Assembly: GCF_001591445.1 (NCBI RefSeq)
Contig: NZ_BCUX01000011.1
Location: 62,001-126,000 of the forward strand
Source: Neobacillus drentensis NBRC 102427
GTDB taxonomy: Bacteria; Bacillota; Bacilli; Bacillales; Cytobacillaceae
Direction of reading: 5' to 3'
DNA: 64,000 bases
Each line of letters begins with the position of its first letter. Position 1 is the stretch's first letter. Below, piece after piece: positions 8,837 through 16,461 of the stretch. Under the pieces are notes generated by a model. That model worked only from the letters and a program-made list of their open reading frames with translations, made no database searches and was not told where the DNA came from. Position numbers and translations under genes: made by a program.

Positions 8837-9545
8837 TCATTGAGTTTTCTTTAGCTTCAAAAGTTCATTAACAGTGATGAACTTATAACCCTTGTTTGAT
8901 AATGAATTCAGGATTCCTTTAATTGTTTTTAGCTCTTCGTTAGAATCATCATACATTGGGTGGATCAAGATAATCGACCCAGGTTTTATGTTCTTCTTCA
9001 CGTAACTTAATTTGTCAGTAGCAGTGGAATAGTAGGTATCTGGTTCGAGATTCCACATAATGGTCTTTCTTTTATGCTTATTTAAGTAAAAAGGCAAACC
9101 TACGAGTTTTTTTCCATTTGGTGGTCGGAAATCAATTTTCCCTAAACCCCGCTTCTCGAATAAGTTTATCAGTTTTTTCAATTTCCGCCTTGATGTATGA
9201 AGGTGATTTAAATACCATCCGCTGATGAGAATAAGTATGATTGCCAATTTGATGGCCGGCACTTACAATTTTTTTAGCCTCAACTGGATTTTTTTCAATT
9301 TCATTACCGATTAGAAAAAATGTCGCTTTTACATGATATTGATCTAATAACGGTAGAATTTTATCGACATTCTTTGTTGGTCCATCATCAAAGGTCAACG
9401 CGACTACCTTTTGTTTGGTCTCCACCTGGTCAGTAATCCCACCAAATAACTGAAATTTTCTAGCATTCATTAACTTATAGGTTCCTAGTAATAAAAGGAA
9501 CACTAGCAAAATACCAATTCCACTGTATATTAGAATTTTTTTCAT
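8837..9545 (-). pseudogene. Polysaccharide deacetylase, frameshifted
   Basis: The first frame (9545-9132, 137 residues) gives an N-terminal membrane anchor (about 5-24) and NodB motif 1 TFDDGP and motif 2 HTYSHQ. It then ends at a TGA shortly after REAGF. The next frame continues the same protein without a gap: KIDFRPPNGKK (motif 3), MWNLEPDTYY and ILIHPM (later motifs), ending at 8837. A single extra base around 9138-9155, for instance in the GGGG run, accounts for the break. The whole would be about 235 residues, normal for a membrane-anchored cell-wall deacetylase. It could be a true mutation or a base-calling error. Confidence 0.82.
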
Positions 9546-9701
9546 AACTTCAGCCTTTCTAACTTTGTACTCTTCAATAAATCCTCACGTAAATAGGCAA
9601 TGGTGTTAATACTCAAATATATCAGGAAAAAGTCAAAAAAATGGTCCAGTTTTACCTTAACAGGTTCCGTTTCCTATCACAAACATTAAAAATGGAGATT
9701 A

Positions 9702-9743
9702 AAATAGTGCCAATTTGCATATGAAGTTGGCACTATTTTTTTT
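9702..9743 (+). terminator. Terminator-like hairpin without an obvious upstream gene
   Basis: AAATAGTGCCAA (9702-9713) pairs with TTGGCACTATTT (9727-9738), followed by a T run on the plus strand. No plus-strand gene precedes it, so it may end an unseen small RNA or be a relic. Confidence 0.45.
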
Positions 9744-9771
9744 ATTGTGTAAAGCCATCTGGGTGGAAATT

Positions 9772-9997
9772 ATATAAGCGGAGATTTTCCGGTTAGACTT
9801 CAGTATAGAGCTCGGTTCGGGGTATATAAGCGGAGGTTTTCCGATTAAGCCAAGCAAAATTACCCATTTTCATGTTTTTTGAGTTAATAGTCGGAAATCT
9901 TCCGTCTATTTAGGCTATTTTCAGTGCTATTTCCTGATTAAGAGAAGTTTCTCCGCTTATTTATCAAACCCGGTCCTTAACCTGCCTCCCCACCGAT
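9772..9997. repeat. Dispersed CGGA/TCCG-box repeat, copy 1
   Basis: Starts with ATAAGCGGAGATTTTCCGG, contains several short inverted repeats of the form CGGA-n6-TCCG, and ends with CTTAACCTG..CCCACCGA. It aligns over about 220 bp with the copy at 30251-30474 and more loosely with 47908-48100. Confidence 0.75.
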
Positions 9998-10122
9998 AAG
10001 ACCTCATATCTTTACAGATATAGGTGAACTTTCCTGTCAATAAAGTGTGTATATGTTGAATTAAATCTATTGTTTCAGGTTGACCCGCTTTTAATTCTCC
10101 AAAATCGTCACCATAGTTACCC

Positions 10123-10443
10123 TTACTCTACAAAAACGCCCCAACCGTCTGAATATCCACCATGTGGTTTGCTTATGTTATTTAGTTTATTCTGTATTTT
10201 AATTAGTTCATTATAATTTAATAGCATTTTTTTAGAGCAACAACATGCCCATTCTTCAGTTTCATCGTCTTGCTCTAAGAAGCAATTGAATCCTTCGCCT
10301 TTTAGGACTTGTGATAATTTTTCACCTGTTGCTTTATCGGGAATGGCAACAAAAAATTCCACAGCTTGTTGTTTTTTAAAATTCAATCCATCTTTAAATA
10401 GACTACGTAAAGCATCTCCATCAGCATCATTTGGGAATTTCAT
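10123..10443 (-). CDS. RraB-like protein
   Basis: 106 residues. The opening FPNDADGDALRSLF, the central DDETEEWACCCSKKM and the end PHGGYSDGWGVF match the RraB family, named after the Escherichia coli regulator of RNase E. Bacillaceae generally use RNase Y rather than RNase E, so the role here is probably different and unknown. Ribosome binding site GGAGGAG is well placed. It is monocistronic. Confidence 0.82.
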   Translation of the reverse strand: MKFPNDADGDALRSLFKDGLNFKKQQAVEFFVAIPDKATGEKLSQVLKGEGFNCFLEQDDETEEWACCCSKKMLLNYNELIKIQNKLNNISKPHGGYSDGWGVFVE

Positions 10444-10596
10444 TTATTTCTCCTCCATATTCCTGTACATTCGTAGTTGCTATTATAATACACGATTAAC
10501 TTTTTCACTAATCATAAATTTATATTTAGTCCGAGAAAGTTGGCATATTATTAAAACTGTTTCTTTATATCTTCAATACGTTAGGTCACCGAAAGA

Positions 10597-10633
10597 GTCA
10601 GGCACCAGTCATTTTACCTGACTGGTGCCTGTG
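10597..10633. repeat. GTGCCTG-type hairpin repeat
   Basis: CAGGCACCAGTCA (10599-10611) and TGACTGGTGCCTG (10619-10631) form a perfect 13-bp stem. It belongs to a dispersed hairpin family in this window (23411, 25097, 34957, 42578, 50778, 57074). Confidence 0.7.
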
Positions 10634-10684
10634 GATTGAGCCATTATTAATCACCATATTTGATAGTCCCGCAATGTCTTCTCT

Positions 10685-11770
10685 TCAGTTAGGTTTTTCG
10701 GCAAGTACGATTTTTTTAGAAAGCAGCTGGTTATTCGGTACGCCTTGTAAGAGTATATTTTGGAAAAAGCATATATCTTCACATAGATGACAATCGACAC
10801 ATTTTTGTGGCTGTAGTGTGATGGTTGTGCATCCATTCTTTTCCTCTTTAGATAAGGCATTTGTTGGACAGAGAGTTGTGCAGGCACCGCAAAAATTGCA
10901 ATCTGGTAAAATAGTTGGAAGCCGATAATCATTGCGTTTTTGTAACGAATCACTTTTCATTATTTCTTCTAAAATTAGTTTTCGTTTATTCATATAAGGA
11001 AAAGCTGATTCATTCGTCACCTTTTCCACAATACTAGTGGATACTGCAGACCATTCTTTTTTCACTTTAGACATAGGATCATCCTGCAACTTTTCCCGGT
11101 ACGATTGAACTTCTGAACCACCTAACGCTTCCTGAATCGCAAGCCTATTCGTTGATTTGATTTCACTAAATAATGTCGTAAAAAAGGAGCGCCGGTTATG
11201 ATCGTACTGAGGTTGTTGTTTAGATTTTTGAATCTCAGCAGTGATCAAAAACCTCTTCCCTGACATTGCTTCTCCTGCGCCCAACTCTTTCCTCCATACC
11301 GCTTCCCCCTGTGATACTTCACAATGGCGGCAACTCTCATCAGGGTGATAGACAGCAAGTTTCTCACACATCCTGCTAATCGACACCCATACCTCCCGTG
11401 GAATCATGCCTAAGCATGGAACGGTGACCGAAGAAATCTCTGAATCGGAAATAGGCATCCTCTTACAGTGCAAGTACACTCTTTCATTTTTTGCACACTT
11501 TTGAATAATATCAGTTACAAGTTGATTGAGCGAAGGTCGCTGCGATGATATTGCACTCGTTGGACAAACGGTTGTACACAAACCACATTCAACACATTGG
11601 TCATTGATTTCAATCTTATTTTTCATAATAGTAATGCTGTTCGTTGGACAATAATCAACACAGCTATTACATGATCCTTTAGGCGAAATGATTCGTGTAC
11701 AAAGGTTCGGTTCGATAGACAATGGTATCATTTTTTTATCCATCACATTCACCAATTTGAAAATATTCAT
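10685..11770 (-). CDS. Multi-cluster 4Fe-4S ferredoxin-type protein
   Basis: 361 residues from ATG 11770 (GAGGAGG upstream). It has ferredoxin-like modules at both ends: CNSCVDYCP and CVECGLCTTVCP near residues 34-72, and CNFCGACTTLCP and CVDCHLCEDIC near 290-335. The middle contains VPCLGMIPREVWV and a further SCRHC pair. It looks like an electron carrier for the neighbouring molybdopterin enzyme and is the last gene of that operon (36 bases after the DmsC-like gene). The partner is inferred from position. Confidence 0.78.
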   Translation of the reverse strand: MNIFKLVNVMDKKMIPLSIEPNLCTRIISPKGSCNSCVDYCPTNSITIMKNKIEINDQCVECGLCTTVCPTSAISSQRPSLNQLVTDIIQKCAKNERVYLHCKRMPISDSEISSVTVPCLGMIPREVWVSISRMCEKLAVYHPDESCRHCEVSQGEAVWRKELGAGEAMSGKRFLITAEIQKSKQQPQYDHNRRSFFTTLFSEIKSTNRLAIQEALGGSEVQSYREKLQDDPMSKVKKEWSAVSTSIVEKVTNESAFPYMNKRKLILEEIMKSDSLQKRNDYRLPTILPDCNFCGACTTLCPTNALSKEEKNGCTTITLQPQKCVDCHLCEDICFFQNILLQGVPNNQLLSKKIVLAEKPN

Positions 11771-11806
11771 TGGTATTGGACCTCCTCTCAATCTTAAACT
11801 CTCTTC

Positions 11807-12613
11807 CTATAAATGGTTAGCTGTTTCATAAAATTGGAATCGTGCAAGAAATTCGCTAATGAACAGAAGGACAAACACAAACGAATAGATTTTCGCATTG
11901 CACATTGCCTTATTTTTAATCGATAAAGATAGAATCGCAAAGGCAATGACGAAAGTGAAAAGTCTTATCCAAAAAATAAAATGATGGGTCGTCAGTCTAG
12001 CTGCTTCAACGGCCTGAGGTAACCCACTTTGAAGTGATGAGAAATAGAGAATCATCACAATAGCTGCGGCAATCAAAGAAAAAATAGAAATTCTAGAAAT
12101 ATTCACGGAGAGTTCTCCGCGAAAGGCTAATAGAAGCCCTACAAATAATGGTCCCAAAATAATAGAAGTTAAAAAGAAGGCAAACATGGTTGTCACACTA
12201 TTCCATGCAGGAATCGCAGGAATCATATAAATCTTTGCTGATGAAAAAATCGCAATGGCACCAATAATAGTGGCAATGCCACCAATCAAACTGCGTCTAG
12301 CAGGCATATCTTTTAACCAAAACCAGGTATATAGTACACTTAATCCCACAAAGCCTCCATAAAAAGTGACCTCCCGGCTTAGCCACGAGACTTTAATATT
12401 TAAGATGGCCCGATAGGCTGCGAACGGTTGACCTAAATGGAATAAAGATACTAGGACCGCAATTCCTCCGAGCACAACGAGTGAACAAGAGATGATCAGT
12501 CCAGTGGACCGAGTGATGGTTTTATTTTTCCGATCAAACCACCAGAGTGTCACAAATCCTCCAATCGCAAGCTGCGACAAAACGGTGAAAATGACGAGAG
12601 GCAGATCATGCAT
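11807..12613 (-). CDS. DmsC-like membrane anchor subunit
   Basis: 268 residues with about eight hydrophobic helices, DmsC family. It would anchor the oxidoreductase to the membrane and oxidise menaquinol. SLFHLGQPFAAYRAI near residue 60 and WLSREVTFYGGFV near residue 77 are family hallmarks. It starts two bases after the iron-sulfur subunit gene ends. Confidence 0.85.
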   Translation of the reverse strand: MHDLPLVIFTVLSQLAIGGFVTLWWFDRKNKTITRSTGLIISCSLVVLGGIAVLVSLFHLGQPFAAYRAILNIKVSWLSREVTFYGGFVGLSVLYTWFWLKDMPARRSLIGGIATIIGAIAIFSSAKIYMIPAIPAWNSVTTMFAFFLTSIILGPLFVGLLLAFRGELSVNISRISIFSLIAAAIVMILYFSSLQSGLPQAVEAARLTTHHFIFWIRLFTFVIAFAILSLSIKNKAMCNAKIYSFVFVLLFISEFLARFQFYETANHL

Positions 12614-12615
12614 GA

Positions 12616-13176
12616 TTAAAACCTCCTAGATTGTTTGCCTGGTTTATGCAATATAAAATGAGTCGTTGGATGGGTAATCGAGGTATCGGCAAATGTCGGT
12701 ATCTCACTGACCGCATTCGCAGGTTGAACCTCATTATAATCGACAATTTGAATGGCCTCTAAAGGGCATTTTTCTACACAGATTGGCAATTGACCGACGT
12801 CAAGACGGTCATAACACATACTGCATTTATCCATCTTTTTCTTCACAGGGTTAAACATTGGCACACTATATGGGCACGCCTTCCCACACATTTGGCAGCC
12901 AATACATAAGTCTTGATTATGGACAACGATCCCGTCTTCTCTCTTTGTATAGGCGCCCACCGGACAGGCCTTTTTACAGGCCGGATCGTCACAGTGGTTA
13001 CAAGCAGTTGACACAAATGCTCTAACAGGTGTTCCGACAACGTCTTCTGGCAGCTCTTGAACCCTGCGCCGTCTCATATTTGGTTCCAGCTGATAAAAGC
13101 TCTTACACGATATTTCACAAGCGTGACAGCCGATACAACGCTCAATATTCACTAAAAATCCCAGCTTTTTTGCCAT
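12616..13176 (-). CDS. DmsB-like iron-sulfur subunit
   Basis: 186 residues with four Cys groups holding four [4Fe-4S] clusters: CIGCHACEISC (about 15-25), CNHCDDPACKKACP (about 58-71), CIGCQMCGKACP (about 91-102) and CSMCYDRLDVGQLPICVEKCP. This is the electron-transfer subunit of DMSO reductase-type enzymes. It lies between the catalytic and anchor genes. It is a close paralogue of the plus-strand gene at 18656. Confidence 0.9.
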   Translation of the reverse strand: MAKKLGFLVNIERCIGCHACEISCKSFYQLEPNMRRRRVQELPEDVVGTPVRAFVSTACNHCDDPACKKACPVGAYTKREDGIVVHNQDLCIGCQMCGKACPYSVPMFNPVKKKMDKCSMCYDRLDVGQLPICVEKCPLEAIQIVDYNEVQPANAVSEIPTFADTSITHPTTHFILHKPGKQSRRF

Positions 13177-13189
13177 CCTTGATTCCTCC

Positions 13190-15391
13190 TTAAGCTTTTT
13201 CTATGTTTACAAAGTTATCGTGAAAGGCAATTCCACGCTGTCCTTTTAAATGTTCACCCATATCTTCCTGCAAAGCTTTTACAGTGAAATTCTCTGTATA
13301 GTTAACACCTTTCCACCAGCCCTCATACATGACAACCGTATCTGCTGGAACCATTTTCGTGATTTTTGCCGGTAAAGTCATATAGCCAGTTTCATTGATA
13401 ATTTTGACCATATCCTGATCACGAATAGATTTTTTCTTGGCCAAATCAGGATGAATCTCAAGAAACGGATGCGCTTGAATCGCCATGAGCCAGTCTTGAT
13501 GTTGGAACTGGCTATGGATGCCAAATTTCCAGTGCGGAGACATACAGCGGATCGGATATTCTTTAGGTGCCTTGTATTCCTCTGTAAATATTGGTAACGG
13601 ATGATGTCCATACTCGGCCGCAGTTTTAGAATAAAATTCATACTTACCAGACGGTGTTCTAAATTTTAAATCCTTCCATGCAACGGTAATACTTTCGTTG
13701 GCTTTAGCTGTGCCCCCATTTTTTCGAAGGTCGTCCCAGCTCTTAACATTGAACAATGCCTTAATATCATCATTCATTTCCTTTTCAACCCAATCAAGCG
13801 GATCACCAGTGACAGGGAACGTACAAGAACCAGGCTTAAGCTGATTTAGCTTTTTCGATAATCCCATGGCAATTTCCAAATCACTCTTGGTTTCATAAAG
13901 AGGTTTAATCGCTTGCTCGTTCACATTCATCCAATAGTGCCAGTAGCTAACATTAACCCCCACAGATTCAAATGGTGTGGTCACGGGCAGAACAATATCT
14001 GAATATTCAACGGTCTTATTCATATATAAATCGGCGGTTACGATTAAGTCCATTTGATCAAACGCCTTCTTAACAACGGTCGGTTCAGGATCCTGGGCCA
14101 TTGGGTTACGGCAAGCAATCCACATCATCTTAATTGGTGGATCATTCGCATCCAAAACTTGTGCCCCAAAGTTATTCATGTTCACATAACGGTCGGCTTC
14201 CCCACCGCTTCCTTCAGGGGCACCGAAACCCATCGTGGAGTAGTTGAATCCCCAGGTTTCTTCGCCAATATAATTGACGCCGCCGCCCTTTTTGCCAATA
14301 TTCCCAGTAATCGCAGCTAGGGCATCAATAGCCCGAACCATCGCTCCTCCATTGACATGGCGCTGCATCCCAAACCCAATCCAAATATTTGCCGGCTTGG
14401 CGGTTGCATATTCACGAGCAATTCGTTCGATGACTGGCTTAGGAACACCTGTTTTTTCTGCTGCCCATTCGACTGTTATATTCTTTTTCACATACGAGAA
14501 AAATTCGTTGAACCCAATTGAATTCTGACTAACCCAGTTTTTGTCGTACAATTGATGATCAAGGATATAGCGGATCATCCCAAGTGCAAGTGCTCCGTCT
14601 GTACTTGCTTTCACTTGAATATATTCATCAGCTTTCGAGGCAGTTTGCGTGATAAGCGGATCGATTACGACTAGCTTCGTTCCTCTCTCTTTTGCCTGTT
14701 CAATAAAGTACATCGAGTGTGCTGAAGTCCATGCGGGATTTGCTCCCCAAAGAATAATATAATCGGCGTCTAGGAATTGTTCTGGGTCATTATTATACGG
14801 AGCTCCCATATCGAAGCCTTGGGCATCAGAGCCAGCAGGGTCACAAGGGGTTCCTTGTGCACGCGTCGTATACCCGATACTTGAAAGCATGCCTTCTGTT
14901 GCATAGTTTAAAATATTGAAGTTTCCGGAATACTTATTTAAGCAAATCGGCAATGTGCTGCCGTATTCTTTTTTAATGGCGAGGATTTTCTTGGCAATTA
15001 TCGTATAAGCTTCATCCCAGCTGATTCGTTCCCAATTTCCTGATCCCCGTCCCTTTTGGCGCATCGGGTATTTAATTCGGTCTGGCGAATAGACAACACG
15101 AGGATAGGTGTTACCCTTTACACAAAGGCGACCTTTCGTGTATGTATTCTTTTCATTTCCCGTAATAAACGTGATCCTGCCGTCTTCTACTGTTGTTACG
15201 ATGGAACAAGTATCATAACAATTACGGGGGCAGGCATTGTAGAATTGCTCCACTTTTCCATTTGATTTGGCTTGAGCTTTAGGAATTAGTCCCTTTGGTG
15301 CTTGACTGGTGGCAACTCCTAACCCTAATAAGGCACTTAATGAAGCTGAACCCTTTAAAAAAGTTCGGCGTGAAAAATTTTCAGTTAACAT
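13190..15391 (-). CDS. Tat-exported molybdopterin oxidoreductase, catalytic subunit
   Basis: 733 residues from ATG 15391 (GTG at 15403 is also in frame). A twin-arginine signal SRRTFLKG (about 6-13) with a hydrophobic stretch and AQA cleavage site exports the folded enzyme. The FS0 cluster motif CPRNCYDTC and CVKG follow; then GTPCDPAGSDAQ, which may carry the Mo ligand (Cys or Ser), and a C-terminal molydopterin-binding domain. DmsA/PhsA superfamily; the acceptor (DMSO, TMAO, a sulfur oxyanion or other) cannot be fixed by eye. Its start overlaps the TorD-like gene by 11 bases. Confidence 0.88.
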   Translation of the reverse strand: MLTENFSRRTFLKGSASLSALLGLGVATSQAPKGLIPKAQAKSNGKVEQFYNACPRNCYDTCSIVTTVEDGRITFITGNEKNTYTKGRLCVKGNTYPRVVYSPDRIKYPMRQKGRGSGNWERISWDEAYTIIAKKILAIKKEYGSTLPICLNKYSGNFNILNYATEGMLSSIGYTTRAQGTPCDPAGSDAQGFDMGAPYNNDPEQFLDADYIILWGANPAWTSAHSMYFIEQAKERGTKLVVIDPLITQTASKADEYIQVKASTDGALALGMIRYILDHQLYDKNWVSQNSIGFNEFFSYVKKNITVEWAAEKTGVPKPVIERIAREYATAKPANIWIGFGMQRHVNGGAMVRAIDALAAITGNIGKKGGGVNYIGEETWGFNYSTMGFGAPEGSGGEADRYVNMNNFGAQVLDANDPPIKMMWIACRNPMAQDPEPTVVKKAFDQMDLIVTADLYMNKTVEYSDIVLPVTTPFESVGVNVSYWHYWMNVNEQAIKPLYETKSDLEIAMGLSKKLNQLKPGSCTFPVTGDPLDWVEKEMNDDIKALFNVKSWDDLRKNGGTAKANESITVAWKDLKFRTPSGKYEFYSKTAAEYGHHPLPIFTEEYKAPKEYPIRCMSPHWKFGIHSQFQHQDWLMAIQAHPFLEIHPDLAKKKSIRDQDMVKIINETGYMTLPAKITKMVPADTVVMYEGWWKGVNYTENFTVKALQEDMGEHLKGQRGIAFHDNFVNIEKA

Positions 15392-16007
15392 TGGGCTCCC
15401 CACCTTCGATTATAATTTTTTCAAGCTGTAAAAATTCTTTCAACAAGTAAGCAAATGCTAAGGTAAGTTGATTCTGACTGTGTTCTTCAATCCGTTCGCA
15501 GTGCTTATCCACCCATTTGAAGAAATGGTTTTCTAAAAATAACTTCAAATCTGGTCCCTTTTCGTTCTGATTTAATAAATAACAGATAAATTCTAATTCG
15601 TATTGAATATGATCATCAGGATATTGACCTTCATCCGCCACCTGAAGTCCTTCATAATGGTAGAAATTCCTAACTTTTATGGTCTCCTGCTGCATGATGG
15701 TTCCCTCAAAGTTCGAATAGGTTGATTCATAGGGAGAAGCATGTAACCGATTCGGTCCGACAAATAATCGGTTATAATCAAATACAAATGATTCAAGGGT
15801 CTCCTCGCTCACTTCGTCGAATTTGGTGATTGCTTGATTTCCAAATTCGCTCTCACATAGGACGGTCATTGTTCTTAAAAGTTCCGCGAGGTTTGCCCAA
15901 TCGATTGTGGTAAGCTTCATTAAATCGCCCCGGTAGTAGTGCCAAAACAATTGATATAAAAGCAGCCTGTCTCCTTGATCCATATGAATAACTGTCAACT
16001 TGGTCAT
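15381..16007 (-). CDS. TorD/DmsD-family maturation chaperone
   Basis: 208 residues, all-helical TorD family. Characteristic are PNRLHASPYESTY near residue 83 and PDDHIQYELEFICYLL near 130. Such chaperones hold the Tat substrate until the molybdenum cofactor is inserted. The gene ends inside the start of the catalytic subunit gene, fitting a dedicated chaperone. Confidence 0.86.
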   Translation of the reverse strand: MTKLTVIHMDQGDRLLLYQLFWHYYRGDLMKLTTIDWANLAELLRTMTVLCESEFGNQAITKFDEVSEETLESFVFDYNRLFVGPNRLHASPYESTYSNFEGTIMQQETIKVRNFYHYEGLQVADEGQYPDDHIQYELEFICYLLNQNEKGPDLKLFLENHFFKWVDKHCERIEEHSQNQLTLAFAYLLKEFLQLEKIIIEGGEPNVN

Positions 16008-16008
16008 C

Positions 16009-16239
16009 TTATTTCCCCTCTTTTTGGATCAATACTTCCTGCTGCAGCTTGTCAAATTCCTGCTTTTCTTCATCCGTTAATTTCATCTTTTCGTGAACGA
16101 CTGGATGCGGATCGCCTACATAATCTTTATTTGGAACAAATTTAATTTTATCTTTTATGTCTTGATCTGCCTGCTGCTGACATCCTAACAAGGAACCTAT
16201 AACCGTCAGACCCATTAGTAGAATTAAGAATTTTTTCAT
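16009..16239 (-). CDS. Small lipoprotein of the oxidoreductase operon
   Basis: 76 residues. A hydrophobic signal ends in the lipobox LLGC, Cys about residue 20, followed by a charged, soluble tail rich in Lys/Glu. ATG at 16239 is preferred over an upstream in-frame start because AAGGGAG is correctly spaced. It is the first gene of the operon and ends one base before the TorD-like start. Function unknown; a periplasmic-side accessory role is a guess. Confidence 0.72.
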   Translation of the reverse strand: MKKFLILLMGLTVIGSLLGCQQQADQDIKDKIKFVPNKDYVGDPHPVVHEKMKLTDEEKQEFDKLQQEVLIQKEGK

Positions 16240-16303
16240 ATCATATATTCTCCCTTCAGGATTATGAATAAAGAATACCATGTTAAATGTTGAGCAAATG
16301 TAG

Positions 16304-16319
16304 AAGTCTCTACAGACTT
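16304..16319. promoter_or_regulatory. Palindrome upstream of the lipoprotein-oxidoreductase operon
   Basis: AAGTCT-CTAC-AGACTT, perfect 6-bp arms, 65 bases before the operon start. It is a possible operator or leader hairpin; no known regulator was matched. Confidence 0.4.
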
Positions 16320-16407
16320 TTAGTCGTTATGGTGTAAAAACATTCAATTATGCCATTACGTCACAGTTTGCTCATACTTTCACAAAATTTTAGACACATT
16401 TTAAATC

Positions 16408-16454
16408 AAAAAAAAGGATTAAGCTTTCCGTTAAGATGATCGAAAGCTTAATCC
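16408..16454 (-). terminator. Terminator of the cytoplasmic molybdopterin oxidoreductase
   Basis: GGATTAAGCTTTC (16416-16428) pairs with GAAAGCTTAATCC (16442-16454); on the minus strand it is followed by eight U residues. Confidence 0.88.
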
Positions 16455-16461
16455 ATTCACT

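Larger units (their letters stand above)
9546..10122. other. Intergenic region with a dispersed repeat and hairpin
   Basis: No coding sequence was recognised. It holds a plus-oriented hairpin (9702-9743) and a copy of the CGGA..TCCG-box repeat (9772-9997). Confidence 0.6.

Noticed and set aside
16320..16400. Fnr boxes upstream of the lipoprotein-oxidoreductase operon
   Set aside because: Two TGTGA half-sites are present, but neither has a matching TCACA at six bases; one is a direct repeat. Not enough for a call.
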